DNA of 64,000 bases from assembly GCA_003240775.1 (NCBI GenBank), contig QFNI01000006.1, forward strand, positions 1 through 64,000. The letters are read 5' to 3'. This DNA comes from Mesorhizobium amorphae. Lineage in GTDB: Bacteria; Pseudomonadota; Alphaproteobacteria; Rhizobiales; Rhizobiaceae. Below the pieces are notes generated by a model. The model searched no databases, was not told the DNA's origin, and saw only the letters and a program-made list of their open reading frames with translations. Below are positions 34,928 to 44,039 of the stretch, piece by piece. The number at the start of each line of letters is the position of its first letter. Position 1 is the stretch's first letter. Both the position numbers and the translations under genes were made by a program.

Positions 34928-36142
34928 GTGAGCGCGATCGAGACGAAGTTTGCGGGGCTGGCGACGGAAAACGCGCCCGGCCAGGAGGTTCGGCTGAAGG
35001 GCGCTTTGGGCGACGGCTTCCTGCGTGGCGAGCCGATCGAGGGGCGCCCGGTCGATTTCTCGCATGGCGACGTCGATGCCTTCCCGCCGATCGAGAGCGC
35101 CTGGGAGCACTTCGCGGAAGGCTATGCCAAGGGCGGCAGGCAGGCCTACACCGAATATCTGGGCGACGCGGAAATCCGTGCGCTCGTGGGCGAGCGTCTC
35201 GGCGCTTTCACCGGCAAGGCGCTGTCGTCCGAGGAAGACCTGATCGTCACGCCGGGCACGCAGGGCGCGCTGTTTCTGGCGATGGGCGCGACTGTGGCCA
35301 AGGGCACCAAGGTCGCCGTTGTCGAGCCCGACTACTTCGCCAACCGCAAGCTGGTGCGTTTCTTCGACGGCGAGCTGGTGCCGGTGCGGCTCGACTATCT
35401 GGACGCCGAAACCCGCGCGGGCCTCGATCTCGAGGGTCTGGAAGCGGCGTTCCGCGATGGCGCAGAAGTGCTCGTCTTCTCCAACCCCAACAACCCGGCG
35501 GGCGTGGTCTATTCCGAAGAAGAGATTGCAGCCATCGCGAGCCTTGCCGGCCGCTATGGCGCAACGGTGATCGTGGACCAGCTTTACGCTCGGCTCCTCT
35601 ACTCCGGTGAGCGGTATCGCCATCTGCGCGCAGCCGGGATGGACCCGAGCAAGCTCATCACCATCATCGGGCCTTCGAAGACGGAATCGCTGAGCGGCTT
35701 CCGCCTAGGCGTGGCCTTCGGCTCCAGCGCCATCATCGAACGGATGGCGAAGCTCCAGGCCATCGTGTCGCTGCGGGCCGCGGGCTACAGCCAGGCCGTG
35801 CTTCGCGTGTGGCTGGACGAGCCCGAAGGCTGGATGGCCGAGCGCACCCGTGCGCATGAGGCGATCCGCGACGATCTTTTAGGCGTGTTGCGGGCCTGCG
35901 AGGGCGTGAAGGTGCGCAAGCCGGAAGCCGGCAGCTACCTCTTCCCGCAACTGCCCGAACTCGGCATCGCCCCGCTCGATTTCGTGCGTGCCCTGCGGCT
36001 GCAGGCCGGCGTGATCGTGACGCCTGGCACGGAGTTCGCGCCGCACGCCTTCCGCTCGATCCGGTTCAACTATTCGCAGGATCACGAGGCATCGGTCGCC
36101 GCCATGAGCCGCGTGGTGCAACTCGTGGAGCGCTATCGCTAG
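34928..36142 (+). CDS. PLP-dependent aminotransferase, class I/II
   Basis: This fold-type I aminotransferase of about 404 residues has SNPNNPAGVVYSEEE, DQLYARLLY and the PLP lysine Lys251 in GPSKTESLSGFRLG. The substrate amino acid is unknown. Initiation is probably at GTG 34928 (SAIETKFAGL follows) with a G-rich sequence upstream; an in-frame ATG 15 bases earlier is an alternative. It precedes the solute-binding protein gene by 173 bases, a gap that may contain a promoter. Confidence 0.87.
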   Translation: MSAIETKFAGLATENAPGQEVRLKGALGDGFLRGEPIEGRPVDFSHGDVDAFPPIESAWEHFAEGYAKGGRQAYTEYLGDAEIRALVGERLGAFTGKALSSEEDLIVTPGTQGALFLAMGATVAKGTKVAVVEPDYFANRKLVRFFDGELVPVRLDYLDAETRAGLDLEGLEAAFRDGAEVLVFSNPNNPAGVVYSEEEIAAIASLAGRYGATVIVDQLYARLLYSGERYRHLRAAGMDPSKLITIIGPSKTESLSGFRLGVAFGSSAIIERMAKLQAIVSLRAAGYSQAVLRVWLDEPEGWMAERTRAHEAIRDDLLGVLRACEGVKVRKPEAGSYLFPQLPELGIAPLDFVRALRLQAGVIVTPGTEFAPHAFRSIRFNYSQDHEASVAAMSRVVQLVERYR

Positions 36143-36315
36143 GCGGTAGGAGAAACAGGATTCAGGCACCTATGCCCCTTTTTCTTTTGGCCTCGGGGCG
36201 GCCGAACCGGGGCATCCAAGAGCACAAGGGCCTTTCTTGCCGGGGGCACCGCTCCTAGACTGTGCAGTGCAGCATGGGAACAAACGGGCGAAAACGCCCA
36301 CACGGGAGCCACGAG

Positions 36316-37974
36316 ATGAAACTGTTCAGAAGCGACGGAAACCGCGTTCCGGCGGTGATCGAGAAATATGCGGACGACGTGCGCGCGGGCGGTCTCGACC
36401 GCCGCGAATTCCTGGCGATGGCAAGCGCCATGGGCGCTTCCACCGCCTTCGCCTATGGGCTGATCGGCCTTGCGGCACCGAGCGAGGCGCTCGCCCAGGA
36501 GGAGCCCAAGCGCGGCGGCATCCTGAAGATGCAGATGAGCGTCAAGGACATGAAGGATCCGCGCGCTTGGGACTGGAACGAGATCGCCAATGTCGTGCGC
36601 CAGAGCCACGACTATCTGGTGCGCTATACGCTCGACTTCACCTTCGAGGGCCATCTGCTGGAAAGCTGGGACGTCAACGAGGACGCCAGCGAATACACGC
36701 TTCACGTGCGCAAGGGCGTGAAGTGGTCGAACGGCGACGATTTCACGGCCGACGACGTGGTGTTCAACATCAATCGCTGGTGCGACAAGGCCGTGCCGGG
36801 CAACTCGATGTCCGCCCGCATGGCCTCGTTGCTGGACGACGCCTCCGGCACCGCCAAGGCCGGCGCCATCACCAAGGTGGACGATCACACCGTCAAGCTG
36901 AAGTGCAACCAGTCCGACATCACGATCATCCCGAACTTCTGCGATTACCCCGCGATCATCGTCCACCGCGACTTCGACAAGATGGGCGGCGACGTCCTGA
37001 AGTCGCCGGGCACCGGTCCCTATGAGGTGACCGCCTACAACACGGGCGAATCCGCCCAGGTGCGCAAGCGGCAGAACTTCACCTGGTTCCGCCCCGACCC
37101 GCCGCTCGACGGCGTGGATTTCGTGGACTACGGCGGCGAAGCGGCCGGCAACGCGGTGATCGCGGCCTTCGAGTCCGGTGAGATCGACGCCAATTACCAA
37201 ACCACCGGCGGCGCGGTGAAGCTCCTGGCCGACATGGGCCTCGTGACCGAGGACGTGGTGACGGCCGGCACCATCGTGCTGCGCGCCAACATGAGCGTTG
37301 CGCCCTATGACGACAAGCGCGTGCGCAACGCCATCCAGCTCGCTGTCGACAACGCGACCGTTCTCAAGCTCGGCTACGAGGATGCCGGCACGGTGGCCGA
37401 GAACCACCATGTCTGCCCGATCCACCCCGAATATTACGAGCTGCCCAAGGTGGCGCGCGACGTGGAGAAGGCCAAGGCGCTGCTGGCTGAATCCGGCCAC
37501 CAGGACCACGAGTTCGAGCTTCTTTCCTACGAGGCCGAATATGTGAAGGACCCCGGCGACGTGATCGCCGCGCAGTTGCGCGAGGCTGGCTTCAAGGTGA
37601 AGCGGACCATCATTCCCGGCTCCACCTTCTGGAACGACTGGACGAAGTATCCCTGGTCCACCACCGAATGGGGCATGCGTCCGCTGGGCGTGCAGGTGCT
37701 GGCGCTCGCCTACCGCACGGGCGAGGCCTGGAACGAGAGCGCCTTCAGCGACCCGACATTCGACGCCAAGCTGAAGGAAGCACTTTCCATCGCCGATGCC
37801 GAAAAGCGCAAGCTGGTGATGAAGGACCTCGAGGCGATCCTCCAGGATTCGGGCGTGCTCGTGCAGCCGTTCTGGCGGTCGCTGTTCCGCCACCACGCCG
37901 ACTACGTGAAGAACCTGAAGATGCACCAGACCTTCGAGATCCATCTCGACAAGGTCTGGCTCGACAAGGCCTGA
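36316..37974 (+). CDS. ABC transporter solute-binding protein, family 5, Tat-exported
   Basis: This 552-residue periplasmic protein of the peptide/nickel/opine-binding family (SBP_bac_5) has a twin-arginine signal at its N-terminus: Arg29-Arg30 in DRREFLAMA, a hydrophobic stretch, then cleavage after ALA at 58-60. Tat export implies folding before secretion. The ligand is unknown; the neighbours suggest an N-methyl amine or amino-acid derivative. No permease or ATPase genes follow in this window. The ATG at 36316 has GGGAG upstream. A strong hairpin follows the gene. Confidence 0.92.
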   Translation: MKLFRSDGNRVPAVIEKYADDVRAGGLDRREFLAMASAMGASTAFAYGLIGLAAPSEALAQEEPKRGGILKMQMSVKDMKDPRAWDWNEIANVVRQSHDYLVRYTLDFTFEGHLLESWDVNEDASEYTLHVRKGVKWSNGDDFTADDVVFNINRWCDKAVPGNSMSARMASLLDDASGTAKAGAITKVDDHTVKLKCNQSDITIIPNFCDYPAIIVHRDFDKMGGDVLKSPGTGPYEVTAYNTGESAQVRKRQNFTWFRPDPPLDGVDFVDYGGEAAGNAVIAAFESGEIDANYQTTGGAVKLLADMGLVTEDVVTAGTIVLRANMSVAPYDDKRVRNAIQLAVDNATVLKLGYEDAGTVAENHHVCPIHPEYYELPKVARDVEKAKALLAESGHQDHEFELLSYEAEYVKDPGDVIAAQLREAGFKVKRTIIPGSTFWNDWTKYPWSTTEWGMRPLGVQVLALAYRTGEAWNESAFSDPTFDAKLKEALSIADAEKRKLVMKDLEAILQDSGVLVQPFWRSLFRHHADYVKNLKMHQTFEIHLDKVWLDKA

Positions 37975-37980
37975 GCCCTG

Positions 37981-38016
37981 TCCGCCGGGCGGCGCAACCG
38001 AGCGCCGCCCGGCGGA
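37981..38016 (+). promoter_or_regulatory. Perfect 15-bp hairpin after the solute-binding protein gene
   Basis: TCCGCCGGGCGGCGC pairs exactly with its complement across loop AACCGA, six bases after the stop codon. AAAAG follows, not a T-run, so it more likely protects the mRNA 3' end or partly attenuates transcription than fully terminates. Such hairpins are common between solute-binding protein genes and downstream genes. Confidence 0.7.
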
Positions 38017-38080
38017 AAAGACGGCCGGAACCATAAGGCGGCAAGGGCTGTCTGCCACTCGCCGCGGAGGAAACCCTGAA

Positions 38081-40501
38081 ATGCGAACGCATGCACAAGC
38101 CGTGGTGATCGGCGGCGGCCTGATCGGCTGCTCGATCCTCTACCATCTCGCCAAGCTCGGCTGGACGGACTCCGTGCTCCTGGAGCGCGACGAGCTGACC
38201 TCGGGCTCGACCTGGCATGCGGCCGCAAACATCCACGGCCTGCACGACGTCACCAACATCAGCCGACTGCAGCACTACACGATGGCGCTCTACAAGAAGC
38301 TGGAAAAGGAGACTGGCCAGGAATGCGGCATCTTCCAGCCCGGCTCGCTTTATCTCGCTCAGACCGAGAACCGTGAGCACCAGCTGCGCCTGCAGGAGGC
38401 CAAGGCCCGCCGCTACGGCATGAATTTCCACGAGGTGAGCCGCGACGAGGCCGAGCGCCTGCACCCGCTGGTGGATTTCGACGGCATCCGCTGCATCATG
38501 TACGAGCCCGACGGCGGCAATGTGGACCCTTCCGGCGTGACCGCGGCCTATGCCGCCGGCGCGCGCCAGCGCGGCGCCGAGATCCTCCGCTTCACACCGG
38601 CCACCGCGACCGAGCAGCAGCCCGACGGCACCTGGATCGTGCGCACGCCCAAGGGCGACATCCACTCGCAATGGGTGGTGAATGCGGGCGGGCTGTGGGG
38701 CCGCGAGGTCGCTGCGATGGCGGGCATCGAATTGCCGCTCATCCCCACCGAGCACCAGTATTTCGTGACCGAGACGATCCCCGAGATCGCGGGCATGGGC
38801 AGGCGCCTGCCATCCGTCGCCGACCGCGACGGCGAATATTACCTTCGCCAGGAAGGCTTGGGCCTGCTCGTGGGCGCATACGAGCGCAACATGCGCTTCT
38901 GGGCGGAGGACGGTACGCCGCAGGATTTCGGGCACGAGCTGTTCGCCGACGATCTCGAGCGCATCGAGGAGAACATGATGCGCGCCATCGAGCGCGTGCC
39001 GGCCGTGGGGCGCGCGGGCGTCAAGCGCGTGATCAACGGGCCGATGATCTGGTCTCCCGACAGCGCCGTGCTGTTCGGGCCTGTGCCGGAACTCAGCAAC
39101 TATTTCTGCTGCAACGGCATCATTCCCGGCTTCTCCCAGTCGGGCGGCATGGGCAAGCTGGCGGCCGAATGGATGATCGAGGGCGAGCCCAGCCTCGACA
39201 TGTTCGGCTGGGACATGGCGCGCTTCGGCCACTGGGCGGGCAAGGCCTTCACCAAGGCGCGCGTGCAGGACCAGTACAGCCACCGCTTCAAGATCCACTT
39301 CCCCAACGAGGAGCGCGCCGCCGGCCGGCCCGTGCGGACGCGGCCCGCCTACGAGATGCAGAAGGGGATGGGCGCGGTGTTCGGCCTCAATTACGGTTGG
39401 GAGCATCCGCTCTGGTTCTCGGCCGAAGGCGAGCCGACCGAAGAGACGATCGGCTTCAAGCGCCAGAACTGGTGGGAGCCGGTGGGCCGCGAGGCGCGCA
39501 TGCTGCGCGACCGCGCAGGCATCATCGACATCTCCAACTACGCGAAATACGAAGTGAAGGGCCCCGGCGCGGAAGCCTGGCTCGACGCGCTTCTGGCCAA
39601 TCGGATGCCGCGCCATGTGGGCCGCTCATGCCTCACGCCCATGATCGGCAAGCGCGGCGGCATCGCCGGCGACTTCACTGTGACGAGGCTGGCCGACGAC
39701 GAGTTCCTGATGATCGGCTCGGGCATGGCCGAGCGCTTCCACCAGCGCTTCTTCAAGTCCGTCCCGCTGCCCGAGGGCACCACGTTCCGCTCGCGCACGG
39801 AGGCGCTGTGCGGCTTCAACGTGGCGGGACCGAAGTCGCGCGAGCTTCTCCAGCGGCTGACCAATGCGGACCTTTCGACCGAGGCCTTCCCCTTCATGCG
39901 CTCGCGCAGGATCACGGTTGGCGGGGTGGAGGCGGTGGCGCTGCGGGTTTCGTTCACAGGCGATCTCGGCTGGGAGCTGCATTGCGAGGCGGGCGACCAG
40001 GTGGCGCTCTACACTGCGCTGATCGAGGCGGGGCGCGAGTTCGGTGCCGGGCCCGTCGGCTCGCGCGCGCTGATGTCGCTGCGCGTGGAGAAGGGCTACG
40101 GCTCCTGGAGCCGGGAGTATTCGCCCGAATACTGGCCGCAGGAGGTGCATCTCGACGCGCTCGTGAAGATGGACAAGGGCCCGTTTCTCAACCGCGACGC
40201 CTATCAGGCAGTGGCCGAAAAGCCCGCGCGCGATGAGTTCATCATGCTTTCGGTCGAGGCGGTGGACGCGGATGCCACCGGCGGCGAGCCGATCTTCCTG
40301 CCCGAGGGCACGCCGATCGGCCAGGTTTCGTCGGGCGCATACGGCTATCATGTCGGCAAGTCGCTGGCGCTCGGCTACATCAAGGCGGGAACGGCAAAGC
40401 CCGGCGACAAGGTGATGGTGGCAATCCTTGGCAAGCCGCACGAGGCGGTGCTCTTAAAGGAGCCGCCTTTCGACCCAGAGGGCAAGCGCCTACGGGCCTA
40501 G
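38081..40501 (+). CDS. Dimethylglycine/sarcosine dehydrogenase-like FAD-GcvT fusion
   Basis: This 806-residue two-domain flavoprotein has an N-terminal DAO/FAD domain (GGGLIG at 11-16, SGSTWHAAANIHGLHD near the covalent-FAD histidine of relatives) and a C-terminal GcvT/aminomethyltransferase domain from about 420. The architecture matches dimethylglycine and sarcosine dehydrogenases, which oxidise an N-methyl group and pass it to tetrahydrofolate. The exact substrate is open. GGAGG precedes the ATG by 10 bases. Its TAG stop shares bases with the stop of the convergent aminotransferase gene. Confidence 0.92.
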   Translation: MRTHAQAVVIGGGLIGCSILYHLAKLGWTDSVLLERDELTSGSTWHAAANIHGLHDVTNISRLQHYTMALYKKLEKETGQECGIFQPGSLYLAQTENREHQLRLQEAKARRYGMNFHEVSRDEAERLHPLVDFDGIRCIMYEPDGGNVDPSGVTAAYAAGARQRGAEILRFTPATATEQQPDGTWIVRTPKGDIHSQWVVNAGGLWGREVAAMAGIELPLIPTEHQYFVTETIPEIAGMGRRLPSVADRDGEYYLRQEGLGLLVGAYERNMRFWAEDGTPQDFGHELFADDLERIEENMMRAIERVPAVGRAGVKRVINGPMIWSPDSAVLFGPVPELSNYFCCNGIIPGFSQSGGMGKLAAEWMIEGEPSLDMFGWDMARFGHWAGKAFTKARVQDQYSHRFKIHFPNEERAAGRPVRTRPAYEMQKGMGAVFGLNYGWEHPLWFSAEGEPTEETIGFKRQNWWEPVGREARMLRDRAGIIDISNYAKYEVKGPGAEAWLDALLANRMPRHVGRSCLTPMIGKRGGIAGDFTVTRLADDEFLMIGSGMAERFHQRFFKSVPLPEGTTFRSRTEALCGFNVAGPKSRELLQRLTNADLSTEAFPFMRSRRITVGGVEAVALRVSFTGDLGWELHCEAGDQVALYTALIEAGREFGAGPVGSRALMSLRVEKGYGSWSREYSPEYWPQEVHLDALVKMDKGPFLNRDAYQAVAEKPARDEFIMLSVEAVDADATGGEPIFLPEGTPIGQVSSGAYGYHVGKSLALGYIKAGTAKPGDKVMVAILGKPHEAVLLKEPPFDPEGKRLRA

Positions 40502-41571
40502 GCTCGCAGGATCGCGAGCGCTTTCTCCATCACGTCTTGGGGGCCGATCGTGGCGCGCAGGCAGTGGGGAAGGCCGTAGCCGCCGAGCTGGCGCAGGATG
40601 ATGCCATGATCGCGCAGGGCGTTGGCCTTGGCCTGCGCCGATTGGCTATCCGAGAACGGGATCAGCACGAAATTGGTGTGGCTTGCGGGCACCGGGTAAC
40701 CCGCAGCGCGCAGAGCGCTTGCGAAGCGGTCGCGGATGGCGGCGGTCTTTGCCACCGCGTCGCGGAGATAGGGCTGGTCGTCGAGTGCGGCCTTGGCCAT
40801 GGCGAGCGCAACGGTGCCGACGCCGTTCGAGTTCTGCACTTTGCGGACCTCGGCTGCGACTGCCGGAGGAAATACGCCCCAGCCGATGCGCTCGCCGGCA
40901 AGGGCGTAGGCTTTGGACAGAGTGCGCAGCACGACGGTGTCGCCTCGGTTTGCGAGGTCGAAGATCGGGCGCGGGCTCTGGTCGTCGAATTCCCCATAGG
41001 CTTGGTCGATCACGAGCAGCACATCCGGCGGCAGTCGGGCGCGCAGGCGCTCCAGGTCAGCGTTGGGGATGCGTGTGCCCGTGGGATTACCGGGATTGCA
41101 GACGAAGACGATACGGGTGCGGGAGGTGACGCAATCGAGGAGTGCGTCCACCGAGACGGTGAAGGCCTCTTCTTCCGCCTGCACATAATGGGCACCGGCG
41201 CGGGCGGGGGCGGATGCGATGAAGTTGTAGGCGAAGCGGGTTCCGAGAACTTCGTCGCCGGCGCCGGCAAAGGCTGCGACCATGCAGGCGATGAGATCCA
41301 TGGAGCCTGCCCCGCACAGGATCGCCGCTGCATCGACGTCGTAGGTCGGGGCCAGTGTTTGGCGGAGATCGGTCCAGTCGGGGTCGGGATAGAGGTGACT
41401 GCGCTGGAGCGCTGCCTGGCCGGCCGTGATGGCGCGCGGGCTCGGCGGGAAGGCGCTTTCGTTCTGCGCAAGCGTCGCGTGGCTGTAGCCGCCGAGATCG
41501 GCTAGTGCGAAGGCCGACATCGCACGGATATGGGCGGCGGCGATGACGGGGCTCGGGGTGTCAGGGGTCAA
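40498..41571 (-). CDS. HisC-like PLP aminotransferase
   Basis: This 357-residue aminotransferase resembles histidinol-phosphate aminotransferase: VCNPGNPTGTRIP (158-169), DQAYGEF (189-195) and PLP lysine Lys220 in TLSKAYALAGERIGWG. Location outside a his operon suggests a catabolic role. The start is TTG at 41571, with GGAGG five bases upstream; the ATG at 41520 lacks a ribosome binding site. It is divergent from a LysR gene. Confidence 0.85.
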   Translation of the reverse strand: MTPDTPSPVIAAAHIRAMSAFALADLGGYSHATLAQNESAFPPSPRAITAGQAALQRSHLYPDPDWTDLRQTLAPTYDVDAAAILCGAGSMDLIACMVAAFAGAGDEVLGTRFAYNFIASAPARAGAHYVQAEEEAFTVSVDALLDCVTSRTRIVFVCNPGNPTGTRIPNADLERLRARLPPDVLLVIDQAYGEFDDQSPRPIFDLANRGDTVVLRTLSKAYALAGERIGWGVFPPAVAAEVRKVQNSNGVGTVALAMAKAALDDQPYLRDAVAKTAAIRDRFASALRAAGYPVPASHTNFVLIPFSDSQSAQAKANALRDHGIILRQLGGYGLPHCLRATIGPQDVMEKALAILRA

Positions 41572-41624
41572 GCCGGCCTCCGCTGTGCTTCTCTGGGTTG
41601 TCCGGCCGTGCGATAGCCGGTCGG

Positions 41625-42476
41625 ATGAACATCGACGCGCTCCGCGCCTTTCTCCACGTCGCCCAGTTCGGCAGCTTCACGCGGGCGGCCGCCCATCTCG
41701 GCGTGATGCAGTCGACGGTCAGTGCGCGCATCCAGACGCTGGAAAGCGAGATCGGCTGCCCGCTGTTCATCCGCAGCCGCAGCGGGACGCTGCCCACCCG
41801 CGCCGGCCAGGAGTTGCGCGTCCACGCCGAAAGCATCGTACGCGCCTGGGACCAGGCCCGCCAGCAGGTTGCGCTGCCCGAAGGCATTACTGCGACCTTC
41901 CGCTTCGGCGGGCCGGTCGCCCTGCAGGACGGGCTGACGGTGGCCTGGGTGATGTGGATGCGCGAGAATGCCGGCCATGCGGCGCTTCAGATCGAATCGG
42001 GCTCGTCCGAGGCGCTGACGGGGGCGTTGGCGGCGGGCATGATGGATGCGGCCATCATGTATCTGCCGCAGCAGCGCTCGGGGCTGGTGTTCGAGGAATT
42101 GCTGACCGAAGACCTGGTGCTGGTGCGCCACCCCGCCCTTTCCCGGCGCTGGCAGGACAGCTTCATCACCATCGATTGGGGCTTCGCGTTCCGCTCGGAA
42201 TTCGCCCAAGCCTTCCCCGATGTTCCCGCGACCTCGCTGTCGGTGGGGGCGGCAGCGCTCGGGCTCCGGCACCTGCGCGCGCTGAACGGCGCGGCCTACC
42301 TGCCCCGCAGCCTGGTCGAGCCGCTTCTGGCGGCCGGCGATCTGGTGGCCGTGCCCGATGTGCCGGTGTTTCAACGGCCCGTCTTTCTGGTCTATCCCAC
42401 ACAGCCCCGAGACGCGACGCTCTTGGAGCTTGCGTTGGGCGGCCTGCGCGCGGTGACGGCTGCACACAAGAATTAG
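41625..42476 (+). CDS. LysR-family transcriptional regulator
   Basis: This 283-residue regulator has a winged helix at 1-60 (MNIDALRAFLHVAQFGSFTRAAAHLGVMQSTVSARIQTLE) and a LysR effector domain. It is divergent from the HisC-like gene and convergent with the hydantoinase gene, overlapping its stop as TTAG. It may regulate either or both catabolic units. Confidence 0.9.
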   Translation: MNIDALRAFLHVAQFGSFTRAAAHLGVMQSTVSARIQTLESEIGCPLFIRSRSGTLPTRAGQELRVHAESIVRAWDQARQQVALPEGITATFRFGGPVALQDGLTVAWVMWMRENAGHAALQIESGSSEALTGALAAGMMDAAIMYLPQQRSGLVFEELLTEDLVLVRHPALSRRWQDSFITIDWGFAFRSEFAQAFPDVPATSLSVGAAALGLRHLRALNGAAYLPRSLVEPLLAAGDLVAVPDVPVFQRPVFLVYPTQPRDATLLELALGGLRAVTAAHKN

Positions 42477-43900
42477 CCTCGATCGTCCCAGGGAGCGTCG
42501 TCGAGCGAAGGCTGACGCGGCCTGGGCTCGGATGTCTTCGCGTGGGTGTAGACGCCGTGGCCGGGCTGGGCGGCGAACTGGCCCTCGCGAATGACCGGCG
42601 TGCCGCGCACGAGAACGGTCTTCGGGCGTCCGGTGACCGTGATCCCTTCGAACGGCGTGTAGTCGACATTCGTGTGAAGCGCGTCGGCCTTGATCGTCCA
42701 GCGCTCGTCGGGGTCCCAGATCGCGATGTCGGCATGCAGGCCCGGCGCCAGACGGCCCTTGATGTGGTCGAGCCCGTAGAGGCGCGCGGCGTTGCCCGAT
42801 GATAGAGCCAGAAAGCGCTCGAGGCTGAAGCGCCCGGCGCGCAGTTCGGTGAAAAGAAGGGGCTGCTGGGTTTCCAGGCCGGGGATGCCGTTCACGGCCC
42901 GGTCGAAATGCTGCCCGGTCCCCTCGCCCAGCTTGTCCGCCGCGAAATAGGGCGAGTGGTCGGATGACCAGAGGTCGAGATCGCCCGAGCGCAGCGCCGC
43001 CCAGAGATGGGGCTGGTTGGACTTCGCGCGCGGCGGCGGCGCGAACACGAAGCGTGAGGCGTCCTGCAGGTTCCGGTCGAGATCGGCCGCGCTGGTGAAG
43101 AGATATTGCGGGCAGGTCTCGCCCGTGATGTCGACGCCGCGGGCCTTGGCGCGCACGATCTCCTCGAGCGCCTGCGCGCAGGAAACGTGAAGGATGGCCA
43201 TTCGCGCACCCGTCATCTCCGCGAGCGTCGCAGCACGGTGGGTGGCCTCGCGCTCGATGATCTCGGAGCGCGCGACCGAGGTGTAGCGGAGCGCCGTCTT
43301 GCCTTTTGCCAGGAGACGATCGGTCATGAAGCGGATGCCGGCGTCGTTTTCGGCGTGCACCATCACGAGCAGCCCGAGCGCACGGGCCGCGTCGAGCACG
43401 TCGAGGAAGAGGTCGTCGCCCACAAACAGTTCGCCATAGGTCATGAAGACCTTCACCGACGACACGCCCGAGGCGACCAGGCGTTCGAGCTGTGCGTACA
43501 CGCCATGGGGCGAGGCGCCCGACATCACGCCGTGCAGTGCGTAGTCGATCACTGAACGGCCTTCGGCGCGTCCCACCGCGCGGCTGAAGGCGTCGAGCGT
43601 GGACATGCCTGGCCCCGGCATGCCGAAGGGGATGATGCAGGTGAGCCCGCCAAAGGCTGCGGACACCGAGCCCGAGGTGAAGTCGTCCGCGCTCAGCGCA
43701 TAACCCCAGGCGGGCTGGTCGAGATGGCAGTGCGAATCGATGCCGCCGGGCAGCACCCAGCGGCCGGAGGCGTCGATCGTCTCGCAGCCGGTGAGGCCGG
43801 GTCCGATGGTTTCGATGAGACCATCGGTGATGCCGAGATCCATCGGCGTCAACGCGCCGTCGACCGCGACGAGGCCGTTTGCGATCACCAGATCATGCAT
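42473..43900 (-). CDS. Dihydropyrimidinase/D-hydantoinase
   Basis: This 475-residue cyclic amidohydrolase opens hydantoin or dihydropyrimidine rings to N-carbamoyl amino acids. The full binuclear metal site is visible: His57 and His59 in DSHCHLDQP, the carboxylated lysine Lys150 in SSVKVFMTYGE, His182 in VMVHAEND, His238 in ILHVSCA, and Asp314 in WSSDHSP. It is divergent from an N-carbamoyl-D-amino-acid hydrolase gene, the classic partner that converts its product to a D-amino acid. Confidence 0.92.
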   Translation of the reverse strand: MHDLVIANGLVAVDGALTPMDLGITDGLIETIGPGLTGCETIDASGRWVLPGGIDSHCHLDQPAWGYALSADDFTSGSVSAAFGGLTCIIPFGMPGPGMSTLDAFSRAVGRAEGRSVIDYALHGVMSGASPHGVYAQLERLVASGVSSVKVFMTYGELFVGDDLFLDVLDAARALGLLVMVHAENDAGIRFMTDRLLAKGKTALRYTSVARSEIIEREATHRAATLAEMTGARMAILHVSCAQALEEIVRAKARGVDITGETCPQYLFTSAADLDRNLQDASRFVFAPPPRAKSNQPHLWAALRSGDLDLWSSDHSPYFAADKLGEGTGQHFDRAVNGIPGLETQQPLLFTELRAGRFSLERFLALSSGNAARLYGLDHIKGRLAPGLHADIAIWDPDERWTIKADALHTNVDYTPFEGITVTGRPKTVLVRGTPVIREGQFAAQPGHGVYTHAKTSEPRPRQPSLDDAPWDDRG

Positions 43901-43956
43901 GGATCAGCCGACTGCCAGCGAATGCGGGCGGCACCGGCCACCCATTTGCAATCAGC

Positions 43957-43976
43957 ATTTCACATGGGTTTGAAAT
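43957..43976. promoter_or_regulatory. Inverted repeat in hydantoinase/carbamoylase divergent region
   Basis: ATTTCA and TGAAAT flank an 8-base spacer midway between the two divergent catabolic genes. A nearby direct repeat of GCTTGAC occurs at 43985 and 43995. Either could be an operator; no regulator can be assigned. Confidence 0.35.
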
Positions 43977-44039
43977 CGACAAGATGCTTGACCAAGCTTG
44001 ACGACCGGCGCAACCTTCGAGGCAGTTCCGCCGATCGAG

